Made by a program: the position numbers and the translations under genes. Positions 11,901 to 26,594 of a stretch of 64,000 nt of DNA are shown in pieces (the stretch's first letter is position 1; the number at the start of each line of letters is the position of its first letter). The stretch lies in the NCBI RefSeq assembly GCF_036417845.1, contig NC_090020.1:40904425-40968424 (forward strand). Direction: 5' to 3'. This stretch comes from Apteryx mantelli. Its lineage: Eukaryota > Chordata > Aves > Apterygiformes > Apterygidae. The notes under the pieces are model-generated. The model saw only the letters and a program-made list of their open reading frames with translations, searched no databases and had not been told where the DNA came from.

Positions 11901-12731
11901 GAGAAACAAGGGGGAAAAAAGGAAGAGCTGTTTCTTTATATGACTAGAATATAAACATGGTGTATGGTGCCAATTTAGAGGCAAGATAAGAAGTCAAAAG
12001 TCTTGGAGTTTAAGTTCAATGTCGATTTACACATATCCTTTTCAATTCAGTAGGGCTATGAATGAGTCATTAGAGGAAATCCTGACTGTGCAACACATTT
12101 AATTGAATTAAAACCAAACAGTGTGTTTGACTTGGGCCTTAAGCAAAAGCTGCACCATCATAAATTTATTTTAAGAGCTAGAAGTGAATTCTAATCACAG
12201 TAATCCTACAAATTAATGCGAAATTTTATAAACTATAATCAATATTAAACCATTGCTAATTAAACTATCTTGAAGATGCCCCAGTTAATTACATGATTCT
12301 AAGAATTTTTAAATCCACACTTACTGTTAGTTACTTGACAGAAGGCTCTATGTCCTGAATTAGGTCAAAGCAAGACATTTCAAACAATCTTTAAGTAATT
12401 GCTCAAATAACAATATGAAAAACACTCTAGAGAAATCTCTGGAAAACAACTGACTGTGTAATACAGGCCAAGGAGAAAGGCAAAGGAAGACTTCTCGACT
12501 ATTTCATAATGAATCTCTACACAAGAGAGGAGGACTATTTATTATTAAAATGGTAGGGTGAAAAAGCTTCAACTTCAGGAGTCAACCTGGTACTTCACTG
12601 CTGAAATCAAGAGTTCTGCAATCAGTCTCAGGGGAAGCAGGTTGGGGGCCACAGAAACGAGATGAAGAATTTTTAAATGGTGGGATAGGTGGCTCTTTTC
12701 TCTTTCCTAGGCCAGCTGGATCTCAGACAAC

Positions 12732-12759
12732 CACACACACACACACACACACACACACA
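12732..12759 (+). repeat. (CA)14 microsatellite
   Basis: A perfect CA dinucleotide run, followed shortly by a CTATATATATG patch. A simple sequence repeat in intergenic DNA with no other feature nearby. Confidence 0.97.
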
Positions 12760-15700
12760 TCCATCTATATATATGAAAGGAACCTGTCACACTGATAGCT
12801 AAAAGTAGCCCCTGAAAATCAATTCTTGGCAGTAAACACCAATTCTTTCTCTCTCTTAATTCTCTGTGAATCATTTAGAAGACAGAAGGATTCTTTGCTG
12901 GGTTAACTCAAAGGAAGACACATTAAGCAGTAGTCTGCTTCGCTTCTTAAAGAAGTAAGGGTGCTAATATAGTGCCCATACTACAGAGTTACAAGTCACT
13001 CTCATCATGATCCCTTCTTAAACAATCTCTCAAAACATTCGTGTCAAGGTCAGAGATAATATGTAGGTAAAAATAATAACAAACTTTCAGAAATGGGATG
13101 GTAGCAGATGGATGTGGCAGCTGCATAGAAGTAGAATAGAGGCATTCACAGATGAGCGACAGCCAAGAGACTAAGGGTGTGTTCTCTAGAGATGCTGCTT
13201 TGTCCCAGGAAGTTCACCTGTAGCATCAGGGAAAAGGCAGTCTCATTTTTGTGGTCACCTGTTGAGGGTTTTCACCTTCCTCAACTGCTGACAATATCAA
13301 GATGCTTCTGAACATAATTGGAGCTCTTGTTAAGAAAAAAAAAAAATCCCAGTTCATATGAGCTTATTTAGCACACCAGAGCTTACTAAAACACCTCCCT
13401 GCCTGAACTTCCATATGATACAATTTGAAATAGTAATATGAACAAAGAAAAGCACAGGAGAATCATATTTTCATTTACCATAATTAACCCAGCAAGTTAC
13501 AGATTTTTAAGTCAGGACTGGCATACATTCCTAGTGGATAAAGTAAATTATTTTGTGAATCTTCAGACTGACTGAACCTATACTCAATGGCTCTCTACAG
13601 AAAGCCTGTCTTTCTTCTCCTTGTATAGAGTTACTTAAAAACAACATCTTTTCAGACAGTATTTTCCTTTGGCTTTGTTGTATTTCGCTGTTGTTTCCCT
13701 TCTCCGTTTTAATTATTTATCTGTTTGTCATCTCTGATATCTAGTTCACATCTACTTAAAAGGTCTGTGAACTAAAGAAGAAATAATTTAGGCTCTTTTT
13801 CCTGCAACTCTGCCATTGCTGCTGAATAATACGCAAGCCTATTTGTTTGCAATAACTCATCTGTAAAAAAATCACAATTGTAAAATCTTGTTGGATTGTG
13901 GTACTCTTTGTAAATATACTTGACAAATGGATAAAGACTGGGGGCAAAACAGACCAAAATCTAATTAAGAAACAACATGTTGTTCTCCATTAAGAAGAAA
14001 GCATATTTTCAAAGGAAAAGCTCAGTTTAAGTCTAAACTTACTCCCTCCGAACTCAGAATAGCAATTCTCCTGACATGGTCAATGATACAGAATTTAATT
14101 TCTCCCTCTCCCAACACACAAACATGCAATTATGAAACAGCAACAACATGATCTGGTAATTATCATTTGAAGTCATCATTTAGTTGTTCTGATACCAAAT
14201 AGGGTTTCTGCCAAAGAAAACTTTGTTAGTTATTCAAATAGCATTGCATTAAGCATTCAAAAGGCTTTGAAAACTCAAAACAGCAGACATGTCCCAAGAG
14301 ATTCACAGCTCATATTGTCAATCCACCCTCTGTCCCATGATCATCACTGTGATTTACAAAAATAAAACCAGAAAAAAAAGTATGGGCCAAATAACAGCTG
14401 TTCTAAATTGGCATAGCTTTTTGCAATCAAGGAAGAATGTTGCTGGTTTACACCAGTGGAGATTCTATCTCTGATGGTTCATTTTCTTCTTTCCAATATG
14501 TCTATAAGGATCATAGTAGTAGTCAACGATAATACATCTTATGCAGTGTTCATATTTTCTTTGTCTTTATCTTCTTATCCTTGTGTACTGCTTTAGAGTT
14601 ATTTTTCTGTCTTCTCCAGATGCATTTCCTTTTCTTCTCCTCTTTCTTTTGTGTCTTTCCCTTGAGCTATTATTGTTATTTGAACTGGCAAAGGAATAAG
14701 TTCCAATTTTTTCTCCAGAAGAAAACAGATTAATTTATCTGAATCTCTTTTGGCAAAGTGTTCCACACCCATGGGCCACCATAGAAGTACCAGCCTCTGC
14801 TCTTAGTGACAACTCCGTTGTCCTAGATTGTCATTGTTGTGGTGGTGTGTCAGAGTAATGAGGGGAACTCCAGAATACTTAGGTTGCTGAGAGCTTTGAA
14901 AAACAAGACATGGAATTACATTTTCTCTCCTTTATCTAGTATCTTTGCCATTCTAGAACAATGCAAAAGAGCTTGAAACTTGTCATCTGGCAGGTAAGAA
15001 TTTGCCTGATGTCCAAGGAAGCCTTACGTTAATGCCTAGCTGGTGTCTTGCATACAACTTCTACTCCCTGTGCAGGAACTGGAAGCTGCATAACCAGACT
15101 GTGCTTGTGCTGTGGATGCACTAACCTGGCAGATGGCTCCTCAGGAGCTGCTAGCAGCTGGTGTAGTTTAGAAATGCCTTTTGATCGCTTTAAACTGTTT
15201 GGGAACTGGCATTGGACCAACACAAGGATCAGGCTATTCAGCCCTCCTCCCCACACACCCCTTTATGTGATTGCCAAGTCAAAATTGAATGCCTCAGCAA
15301 ATCTGAATCAAGAACTTGGAGTTTAACCCAGAAACCTATTGGATCAGATGCTGTATCTGCACTATCAGAGTTTGTTAGGTCCCTGTTTTACTGAGATAGG
15401 CTGTCACATCCTTCACCCTGTGGAAAATTATTCTAGGCCAGATATGGTACAGTGCAATAATGAAGAATGGAAGCTCACATACTCATTGATTATCCTAGCC
15501 AAATCTCCATCTGCCAAAACAGGCTGTCTCCTGGCCAGCCACAATGATCAAGGTACTCTGCCAGCTATTGCTTTTATGATATCTAGTAATAGTAACGCAT
15601 GAAAAGGCCTAGTCTAAAGTCATCCTAAGGGTTACTTTTATCATTTAAGGATGATATGAGCAAAAGCAAAATGTAAACAATAATTCAAATATTGGAGACA

Positions 15701-18700
15701 ATGGAGATAATAATGAATTAAAAAAGAAAGGATTTGTGAATTTTTAGAATAAAATAGACAAAACTAAGAGAGTACCTGTATCCTGACACTGGTAAGTGCC
15801 TGAACCCTGCATTTTCTTTTGAAGCCACCCCATTTAGGGAAGGCAATGGAACTTGCAGTCTCAGCATCTGTCAAGGTTAAACACCCAGAGTTCACAAAGC
15901 TTTTCCAAATGCATGATGGAACATGAAGGCGGGCAGAAACTGAGGGCAGAAAAAGAAGGACCAACGAATAGAGAGAAATAGGAAGTACTGATAGCAAAGA
16001 TACAGACAGAAGAGGAATTATACAGGGCATCAAGTATAAGAGGGTGAAAATTTGATTATGACATATAAGAAGGTGGGGAAGACAGTCGGCAGATCCAGAG
16101 ATAAGATAGGTCAGAGTAGCGTTAACTCTTAGTGAAATACCTTAAAGGAATTTCAGTCATATGAACTAATTACAAAAGGTATTGTTCTTCTGTTGGGGAC
16201 AACAGAAAGTAGTGCCCAAACAGATGCCCACGTGACATTTATAAGGTAAAGAAATTCATGTATTATTTTCATGTGTCTTTTTACAGATCCAATTTTGTTC
16301 CCAATGACAAGTCATTGTTAACCATCTGTTCAAATGTTGCATAGAAATAGCACGTGTCCCTGGACTGCTGGGATGGCTTTTCAATGCCTTATTGACTTTA
16401 AGGAAATAATAAAACATTCCAAGCAGTTGGACACGAAATAATTCTGACCCAGCACCAAGATGCATATCTCCGACATTGTTCTTTGCCTCTCTAAGTGTTC
16501 TTTCAGCCAGCTGCTATTTTACATCAAATATCCTTGACCCAACATGTCTTCCATTTGCTCTATTTGCTCCTTTTTTTTTCAGTTCATGTCATTCTTTCAT
16601 ATGTAACACTAACCAAGGATAAACAACAAGAACCTAAACAAGAGTAGCATCAGCAAAAAAACAAAAACAACCTCATCCAAACCAAAATCCTGTATCTAAC
16701 TACATAGGTAATTCTTGTCTAAAGGAAATAAGAAATTTACTTGCCACATCTTATTTCTCTGGGGTGGATGTGATCTATTCATCACCCCTTCTCTCTTTCT
16801 TTAGTTCTTTTTATTTCAATATCTCAGCTGTGGAAACTTGCATTTCCATACTTTCATTCCATATCTATCCTTCATTTCCCACATGATGATGATATGGGAA
16901 ATAATGTCAAAGTACGTATTCTGCTTAAAGCTGAATCTCTGCTTCATTCTAACTGAACAGTGGCTTTAAGAGAAATGTACTAGAGTGTTTGGTGAACATA
17001 ATGCAGTGGAATGAATTTTTTTATCCTGCTATTTCAACAATTACATCAACAATAGGCAAGGCAAATTCCTCATATTTTCAACACATTTGTCTTTTGGGCA
17101 GCATTGTCCATTGTTACTATTTCTTTCTGAATTAGAGCCAAACTAAATTTTCAATAAGTAGTCAGTAATATAGAAATTATTACATGTATTGTGAACTTCC
17201 TGATACACTAAAATACTATCCCATAAGATAAGTGGATGGGGATTTAGTGTCAGAGTTATGGTTGCTTACCCAAACCTTACTATTTTTAAGACTTCGAGAT
17301 AAGAGTAAGTATACAAAAGGTTTTTTGAATTCTCTTTATCCACAGTTAGTGAATTTAATTCACTGTTTCTGAATGCTCAAAGGTGATGGAAGAGTTTGAC
17401 TGCAATGAAGAACACAGGTTCTTCATTTCTGTTTGTTGTGAATGAGACACACAATCACATAATTCCATCTTTAATAAGGTATGGAGCAATCCTACAGTTG
17501 TTCAGAGTGAACTACTTACTGTCACTTCATATGTGGGTAGTGGTGAAAAGAAGTGGGTCAACTAAGTTAAAACAATCCTTTACAGTGAGACTCTTCTCTC
17601 TTTTTTAAAGGATGTACAGGGCTCAAAGTGAGCTTGTCAAAGTATTGCAAACTTCCATGCAGAGTGAAATTCTGGCTTTATTGAAAAGAAGGCAGAATTT
17701 CCACTGGCTTCACTCTGGTCAGGATTTTACCTTCAAAGATGCCACATTTCCATATTGCAGGAGTCAACTCATTTGCCACTTATCCTGTGTTTGCTCTTTG
17801 CATCTCCTTAGAGGCAGAGTCTTAAAGGTCAGATCTGGCTTCTGAGGGAGCCAGAGAGTGCAACACTGCTTATATAGGAAGTCTTTTATTTGATGTAATT
17901 CTATACTTCCATAATGAAACTGTTCTCATTGTTTAAAATAACAAGATACTTTCAGGATTGTAGGAATGGAGTTAGATTGCAGATCAGTCCTGAAGTATCA
18001 GATCCCTCAGTTCTGCTAGGCAAACAGTTTTAAAAACAATGCTTTATTTTACAGTGGAATTTAAGCCTAGATTTGTTTTTTTTAGTTTCAGGCAAGCCCT
18101 TGTACGGTAACACAAAAATAGAGATAGTTGATGGAAATAGACACTACTTTATTCCATGAAGCTGTCATTCTTAAAACCATGGAGTAAGTTCATCACCATT
18201 CTATTTTTTCTTTCACATGCCTTTGATGTGATTGCCCATTTTCAGTGTACATAATGCAGCCTACAATCTCACAGAACAGCAGCTATAAATATCTATGTGC
18301 CTTGTTTAGGCAAAACAGATTGTTTAAAGCACATATATTTGTGCAGCTTAGGAGAGGCAGAAGAAGAGTGGGTGTTGTTCAAAGAGAGTGCTGAAGAAAT
18401 GCTGACAGACTTTTAACTTCAGAGATATTAAGGAGCACTGCCACGGTAATAGTATAAGCTGTGCTAACAGAGTCTATAATAGGATCAAGCTGGATAAACC
18501 TTTCTCCTTATGCATGAAAGAACACCTTTATAAGTCAGTGTTTTTCTCAGTTATAATCCTGGAAGTCCAATTCATGAAAAGTTTATCATATGAGATTTTC
18601 ACTCAAGGAGACTAGCACAGTCTGAAAAGTAGGGCAGGAGGAAGATTTATCAGTTCTTGTTAGAACATGCATGCAACATTCTTTTTTAACAAAGAAAATT

Positions 18701-21700
18701 TTGTGGCAAATAAAGGACAAACAACATCACACCAACCTGCTATTTTGGTGTGGTAAATTGTACATGCACATAAGAAAAGCAAACTCAAGCACTTGTACTC
18801 TAGGATAAGTGGAAAATTTTGAAGACCCTAATGGTTCCATGCATTGTGTAAATTATTATTGGGGGTGGTGAGAAAGGGAAAGAGGAACAGACACCCCCCC
18901 CCCACAAATATTATGATCCCACTGAGTGTATTGAATTGTTGAAAACACAGCAGAATTTACATACTTCCTGGCCAACTATAACAACAACAACAAAATGATG
19001 TGTCCCTGGAAAACAAAAAATACAATGATGGCAAGTTCACCTGTCCCTTGTGATCACCACAGCACAAATGAAAAGTATACGTTGAAAAGATCCAGTAACA
19101 CTGTCCAAAAAGCCACTGGTATCTTTCACTATATCCTCCCATGAAATTTGATTCAAAGTGAGATCCATGAAGTACAGTCGCAACTAGGTTATTAGCATAG
19201 AGAAGAAGGGCTCTCTATTAACTGGGCAACGCAGAAGACTGAAGGGATAACCAACCAGAGTAAGCAGGACACAGGCAAAACAGGCAGGAAAATGAAGGAA
19301 AAGATACCAAATAAGAAATGCATTATAAAAGAGCTCAGAGCAAAGTTAGATAACATGGGGGTAAAAATATTCACAGCGCTATTTGTGTACTACCCTTTGG
19401 TACCTGAAATAATTCTAGATGGAGCTATGGAAATTTCATGGGTAAATTTGCTATTCCTGTCACCCACTTTTTCCTCATGCCTGTAACTGGAATGAGTATG
19501 GCTCTTCCATATTTCAGAACCTAAAACTCTTTCTTTCTAGAGATCTTTGACAACTTTTCTTTGTAACTTAAATCTCTCCTGTTACTTTCTCATTTACTAT
19601 TGGAAATTTAATGTGATCTATTTTTTTCTTTAAAGATGGCCATGTTATGTGCTTTATATCCATACAACAAAGGTGAGGAAGATTGCCTTTCCTTTGCTAC
19701 TGGCAGAACAATTTACATTAATTATTTATAACAAACAATTTATCCTTCAAATTTAGCTCTCTTTTGTTGGTGTGAATTTCTCATTAAAAAACCTTTGTGA
19801 ATATACTTATTTCAGGCAATACCTAACGTCAAATGATTTGTAGGAAGATATTACAGCCAAGAGCTTACCTGTAAACTGATCTCTGTGAAGACTGCTGTAA
19901 GCATTTGACAGGCACAGTTTGATATTTGAGTTATGTAATCAGTGCATTCAGTTTTGTGGTATCGTCTTTGTTTTCAGGTGTTGTGTGACTATGCCTTTTA
20001 TATTCATTCACAGGGAAGGTTAGAGCATTTAAGTGAGATAAAGTATAGATAAAGAAGTATCAGAAAGAATATGACATGCTTTTCCTTGGCTTTTTTTCTG
20101 CAAGGTACTATATTCTGTCCAATTATGTGGATACAAGAATCAAAAGCACCTTTCTTCTTCTCAACTGAGAGAGATAGAAAGCTATGAACCACTGAGAGCA
20201 AAATTCAAAAAAAGATGTATAGAAAAACGTAAATTAACTTTTCCCTTGTCACATTCATGGAAATAGTTACTCTTTACTGAAGATGTTTGGTCATTTTTGA
20301 GTGAGATACTCACCAATTTATACGTTTCTTGATTTGTCTTTTCAGTGCCATACCTCTGGCCAAAGACTGGGGGTAGATGGTCTTACTATTGCTATGGTGG
20401 ACAGCACACTTCACTGGACCTTTCTACCCCTTCTTCTGCTTCTTCTCCTTAAAATATACATATCTATGTCTACCTAGCTGTATGTCCAAATCACTTGATC
20501 TAGAGTAGGTATTTCTCAATAGCTGACAAGCCTAAAAAAGTCTTCATGTTGACCTCCAAAAGTCTCTTCCAACCTGAATTATTCTCTGTAAACCCTCTGC
20601 AATATTCAAATGGCTTCTGTCTGTTTTTTTCTTATTCCTGGGAAAGTCTAGAATGGAATAGTTACAATTTCTTAAGGCTAAAACCCCAAGTTAATGGCAA
20701 AATTAGAATTAAAATTCTGAGTTCGATTCTGAAAGCATGTCTGTATTAGAGGTTTCAAGGAGACCAGTATTTGCTCTGCTTACTCTGGATAGCTGAAGCT
20801 ATATAGTTCTTTGGCATGGCAGTGGGCCTGAGATAATATGTTTGTCTTTCAGCAAAACTCTCAGCAGGCCCTACTGAATTAGTTACAGCACTTGACTACC
20901 ACCACAAAAATGACTTCCAAATTGGAACAGACCCATCTCCATCTAGCTTTGGGCACCAGCAGTGGAGTTTACACCTGTGTAAGAAGACACACTTCTAGCT
21001 TCCTTTCTAACAGGCAGTATAACCATCTTCCACTTCCAGCTGCTACTTTTAGAGTTCCATGGATTCAGAAGAAAAGAAAACATTTAGATCCAGACTGGGT
21101 CCAGAAACAGCATGCTTTGTTAGAATTCCTGGGGGAAGGGGAGGTGAGGGGAAACCACGTCCCTCTGCTTTGCCTGCTTTTGTACAACCTAAATTCAATC
21201 TATAAGAAGGAATGAAATAGTCAGCACTTCAGGAGCTTACCAAATAAATTACTACTGCCACATCTAGTTGTAATTATAGGTCAGTTCCTAATACTGTTGT
21301 AAACCAAACATTCCGGGGCTTTGCAAGCACTTAAAAGCATATTTTACTCTCTTTGGATAAAAGAAGTTGCCATTGGCAACAATAAAAGAAATGCAGACTA
21401 AGTCCCTCAGTTCTTACTATGAAATGATGCTTTTCACTACTTTAAAATAAACAATTGCCCCAGCACACAAGCTGTGTGCACTCACATACCACCCGTAGTA
21501 AGCTGTTTCTTGTGACAGTTTCAGCTACATTATAGAAAAATTCAGTGACATACTGTATCACAGCACCACACTGACAGCTCTCTCATGGTATCATGTCTGG
21601 AGAGCCTGATAATAATATCAGAGGCAATGTCTCATAAAATGCACTCATTGTAATGGCTCCACAGACATATCAGATCCAAAGAAGCTGCAGGCAGGATATG

Positions 21701-22029
21701 GTGTCAGTAGCAGGGGCTTTGCTTTCTATGGATATAACTGATCCTTTTGGATTTTGGAAGTGGTACAACATCAACAGGAGTTGTTTTTGTTTTACTGTTA
21801 GTGTTATGTTCCAAAGTAAGGAAAAACTACAGCAATTAAAGTTAACTGTCTCATTTAAACTTAAAAAGGCAAAACCAGCCATAATTCACCCTGCTCTTGC
21901 TAGATATTTTAGTACATAAGCTACATAAAATTACATCCTAACTGAGATACTTTCAGTACCAATCATTATATTACTTGTATGCTCTTTCTTCCTGTTCATG
22001 GTACTCAGCTCTTTATTATACTGATATTA

Positions 22030-22560
22030 TTTGTAGTATTTTAGTGTCTCTGACCCAGCACAGACCAGAAATCCCACAGTGCCACCATCCCAGGGACAGA
22101 GCCATAGGTACACGTGTACTGGATGAGAGGGGAAGAAGAGGAGACAGATGGGGCGGGAAGCGTGCAGCAATAGCAACAACTTTCTGTTACACTGAGACTC
22201 TGCTTTGCCCTGAGCTCACTTACCCCTAAAGCCCAGGCGAGGAGGCAGTGAGGAGGGGTACTTCTGGGGTTCTCTGGCTCCGTCAGATGCTGCCGTTGTC
22301 TCTGGGGGGGGAAGGATGAAAGGTGTTTGTTAGGCCCCCCAATATCTCCAGCTTAATGAGGGCTGCTCCCCTCTCAGGGATCCTCTGCACAGCTCTGGCT
22401 GATACCCCTGCTGCTCCCTCAGCCGGTGCCAGGGCTCTGTATCTGTCTCTGACCCCCCTGGCTGCCCACCTATTCCTGGTGTGAGGCAGCCTCGAGCTGG
22501 GCTCTGCCCTACCCATGATGGCTGCTTTGACGTTCTCTCGAGAGGAAGAATCTTTGCCTT
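22030..22560. other. GC-richer patch, unassigned
   Basis: A local rise in GC with CAG/CTG-rich words. A 145-codon minus frame (22767-22330) begins to the right of the patch and runs across it, overlapping a 77-codon minus frame in another register. The longer frame is rich in proline, glycine, cysteine and tryptophan, as expected of non-coding GC-rich sequence. No motif, splice structure or repeat family was recognised. Confidence 0.25.
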
Positions 22561-23721
22561 CCTGCAGTTATTTAGTGCTGTACACAAAGTGGAACACTTT
22601 AAAATAAGACAGATCACAACACCTTTTCCAACCTTCCCAGGTACTGTATTGCACAGTGGTTGAGATACTCCGAAGGGAGCTGTTTGTTTCCATCCCCAAA
22701 GGCAGAGGAAGGGATTGAATCTGGAGCTGCTGTATCTTGGTGGATTTTCTGATAATTGAGCTGTCATGAAAAAGGATGCTGTTAAGCAGCCCAGCCTGAC
22801 ATATCTTTTCCCATTTTAGTATTTTTTAAAAGTACTCCGAAATGGAAAGCCATTGTTTCTGACATTGTGTTTATTTTCTTTAGCCACAAGACCCTGAAAT
22901 ATTAAATACTGGATATGAGAGGTTTTTGGCAAGCAAACTCAAAATATTTTTGCCTTTTTGGGTTCATCTATTTTAGGTCCATCCAGGCCATGATGATATC
23001 AAGTCTTGACTATCATTCTGAGATAGTAGAAGTAGGGTTTCTGTGATAAACTACAGCAGCTTTAGAGCTATTCTCTATCAGTAACTTGACACAAAGTAGC
23101 TGCAGAACAGGAGAAATCAGCCAGCATATCTTAATGATAATTATTGCAACATATAAGATAATATTTGTTAAATCTACACAATAAGATGAAAAAATTATTT
23201 TTTGCACTGAGTTCTCTAAATAATTACACAGTAAGTCTGATTCTGTTTACACAAAAATGCCATTGTCACTCTAGGGGAAAACACTAGTAGGAGTAAAGAT
23301 AGCAGCATATGCCTTGTAGCTTAAATGAGGGTCATTGCAATAATTTAAATTCTCATCTAGCAAACCTGAAACAGTTTCCAAATGCAGTTTCTCCTTGTGA
23401 ATTATTTTCGAAATAATTATTACTGAAAGTTTGCAAGATGCATAATCAGTCACAGTTACAAAACTTATTATTCATATACCACAAACAGAATGTGTCAAAT
23501 ATGACAGACTAATGTAAGTGCATAACACTATATATAAAGGAAATATGTCATGACTTCTGTTGTGCTAACATTTGCTCATGGATTGATGTCTCAACAGAGA
23601 GAGAGAGCCAAAGAACTGAGGCCCTAATAGACATAATTTTAAATCAGAAGAGATGGAAAGTTAAAAGGAAATAATCAGTGTGACTGAACAGTGAAATCAG
23701 GTACTTTCCTTAGAACATTTG

Positions 23722-23735
23722 TTTTTTTTTTTTTT
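23722..23735 (+). repeat. T14 homopolymer
   Basis: A pure T run in intergenic sequence. No retrocopy or SINE body was recognised on either side. Confidence 0.85.
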
Positions 23736-25747
23736 GACCCTGCTTTCTTGAAAAATTATGCTGTTTGGTTTGCTCACTTCACTGAAGAAAGGGCAGAGTG
23801 CTATTATCCTGTGGAAACAAATATGTTTTGGATAAACATTCTAAGATAGCATAAACACTGTATAAGTCTAAGAGGGATACAAGTCTTATTGTTTCCAAGC
23901 TTCTAATGAATACAGTTTCTATGTGCACTGGTAAGTTAGGAATATAAAAAAAATAATAAAAAGGATGAAATCAGAACTATATTTTACAGGCTGCTGTGAG
24001 TCACAAAGGGTACTGGTGCATTGGGAGAACACCAAGATAATCTTTGACCACTCCTCTTCCTCCTTTGCTTTTGAAAAATATTCTTTCTGAAGCTTCTTAT
24101 TGTCCCATGAAACCATTTTAAAAGAGACCGGTATTTTGCATTTATTTCACATAGCATTGACTCTTTTGTTTGTGTTTTATTTACAAAGCACTTTAGGGAT
24201 TATAGCTGCACAGCATCACCAGTTTGCCATGAAGGAGAGAAAAGTAACTCACATGAAACATGTTAGGCAATAAAGAGAAGAAAGGAAGATTGATCAAAGG
24301 TACTGGAAAATCTCATCTTGCATAAAATGCCTGAGAATAATTAATATAACTCATATCCTTCTAACAAAGGAGAGGCCATGAAATTCTGTTTTGATTTGGA
24401 AGGATGAAGAGGTGAATTGGTGCTATTAGAATTTGAATTTGTGGTTTAAAGGAACAAAGTATTCACCTAGGCAAGAACTCACTACATTAAGCCATCCATC
24501 AAGCTAAATAAATCATGTCTTTGAGGTAGGATAGTTGCAGCAATTTCTAAAAGTCTAGTTGAAATGGTATGGCAAAAAATATGGACGCACCCAAACAAGG
24601 AGAATTTGAGCCTTCAAAAATACGCAGGCTACGGGTATTGTTTCACAGATCTAATGGCAGAGATCTGTGCCATTTAAGCATTTATTAGTGACACATCATA
24701 ACTTTTTTGTGTGATGATCCAAGATTGTGTTGCAACACTGCCACAGAAGAAAATGACAGCTGCTTTCCTGCTGGAAGCACAGAATATTATTTTAATGTCC
24801 ACAGAATAATCAGTGAATACAGTACAAGTCAATTAGAAAACTATGCCATGTAAATGCCCCAGAATCTTTTGGCTCCAACAAAATCAATGGCAAAATTTTT
24901 ATTAGCTTGTACGGCCAGGATTTCAGCTCTAGTTTCTGCTTGCAAAGACTGACTTACATGAAGGCACAACAGATACACAGATAAAATGCAAGGCCTTAAA
25001 GAATGGAAAAGGTCATTCCAATGACTCCAGAAAGTGGTTGGATTTTAGTTTGTTGTGCTTTGTGGCTAACAAGAGCAGCACTGTAAACTGAACTTCTGCA
25101 AGCTATCGCTTCATTAATGTGCATGCCTGAGAGTGAAATAACATCACTCAAGAGGCTAAGTAGCAGTATCTTGTTTGGAAACTGAAGCACTACATTTCCT
25201 TAATGTTACATGGCACACTAGTGACCGAGCTGAGATCAGACCCTCCTGGAGTACTTCAGACAACCAAGACTCAGTCTCAGCAAACACTCTTTTGTTTGCC
25301 ATAGAGCTTTTGTCCCTGTTTTCAAACTACAGTATCCCTTCCCAGCAACGGCATATCTTTCATGTTCAAACAGAACAAACAAGAAATGGAGTTCGTATTG
25401 TAGAAAATAATCCACTCAGGAATGATAATCTTTTGGCTACTGATCTCTTGCTACTTGCCAGGTTCACCCAGTCCTTGTTTGTGATAAAGTCCATTCTTGT
25501 GGTGTTTCCTGCCACTGTGTATCAGCTTTTAGAGTGACACGTTTGTGTTGCACCCATAATTGTTTGTGAGGACCTTTCAGACAAAGTAGTAAATTAACTA
25601 TCAAGCAACCTTGAAGATGTTGAAACAAAAGTCATACAAATACATAGAAGAAGTATTTCATACACACGTTTGCATAACAAAACATGTGTTTCATGTCCTT
25701 AGTGCATTTTTAAAGTACTTTTTGCTTCCTTCCCTTCTTTGCCTAAT

Positions 25748-25789
25748 AGACACACCTACACAAACACACACACACAGGAACACATACAT
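25748..25789 (+). repeat. Imperfect CA-rich simple repeat
   Basis: ACACCTACACAAACACACAC and ACACAGGAACACATACATG form an imperfect CA-rich patch about 210 bases before the probable LTR. It shows no coding sense. Confidence 0.7.
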
Positions 25790-25995
25790 GCCACCGCTGT
25801 GCATTACCTTATGCTATACAGAGGGATACCTATTAAATCCGGAAGCTGGGTGATTTTCTGTTTAGATATTTACTGGCTTTTAGCAATGATTGATTAATAA
25901 AAAATACATATTTTAGGGAAACATTTTCATGACTAAAGAAAAAATATTTCTAAGGCATCAAATTGACAATAGCAAATAATACTTGGTGTTTATCT

Positions 25996-26594
25996 TGTTA
26001 GAGAACATTGGACAGGAGTTGTCTAGGGTTAATTGCTAGCATTAGGCTGTAGAAGTGTATTAGAGATGGATCCTTCTTACTTATGCAAACATAAGCTGAT
26101 GTAAGCATGAGTTAACACTACCTATATAAACTTGCTTAGCATGAGTAGCTAAATTTGCTGAAGCCTTAGGCAGCACTTAGATAATATGATGAACTTTTAC
26201 CTAGTTAAGTAAAGGAGGGCCCCAGAGCTGGTTCAAGCCAGAAAGACAGAGAAATTATGACCAACAGCAGAAGCTGCAACCTTGAAAATAAGACAAGGGG
26301 CAGCCTGCCTAAGAGACAACGAAGGGACCAATGAAGAAGGGGAAGACCCCAGGTCTAAACATGACTGGTCTGAACTATCGCATGAGAGGTGGGGAATTCA
26401 GATTGTAAGGGTATAATTGCCCAGGGATTTCTTTGTTCAGGGTCCTTCTTTGGAGATACCCAGCTCGAGCTGTAATTACCACATGTGCATCATTAAAATT
26501 TATTTTGCTCCAATTTGACTTTGACTTTCTGCCTCTGCGGGAACCTAGGGTCAGACTCTGTTATGGTGGCCGGCAAGCCTAATTTTCCATAACA
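25996..26594 (+). mobile_element. Probable solo LTR of an endogenous retrovirus-like element
   Basis: A 599-bp stretch begins TGTTA and ends TAACA, the short inverted ends expected of an LTR. It has a TATA-like CTATATAAAC (about 26124-26133), a poly(A)-like ATTAAAATTTATT near 26493 followed by a T/G-rich part (CTCCAATTTGACTTTGACTT), and then U5-like sequence. No internal gag/pol frame, primer-binding site with coding sequence, or second copy lies within 6 kb on either side, so it would be a solo LTR. Flanking 5-bp duplications are not evident (TATCT against ATGTG), which lowers confidence. The last 36 bases are themselves an imperfect inverted repeat (TGTTATGG and CCATAACA), so the right boundary could lie nearer 26560. 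Confidence 0.5.

Larger units (their letters stand above)
7461..25995. other. Intergenic, no gene recognised
   Basis: AT-rich sequence with short scattered frames under 95 codons except the unassigned GC patches. It contains a hairpin, microsatellites and tandem duplications listed separately. A stretch at about 8,650-8,900 has ordered words such as ATGCAAAT and CTATAAATAC (octamer- and MEF2-like) that could belong to an enhancer, but this cannot be judged from one sequence. Confidence 0.6.

Noticed and set aside
22330..22767. 145-codon minus-strand frame
   Set aside because: Its composition follows the local GC patch, with an overlapping minus frame in another register. No family was recognised, so it is kept only as an unassigned patch.
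26560..26594. TGTTATGG...CCATAACA inverted repeat as a separate MITE
   Set aside because: At 36 bp it is too small for a transposon, and it coincides with the right end of the probable LTR. It is noted there as a boundary uncertainty instead.
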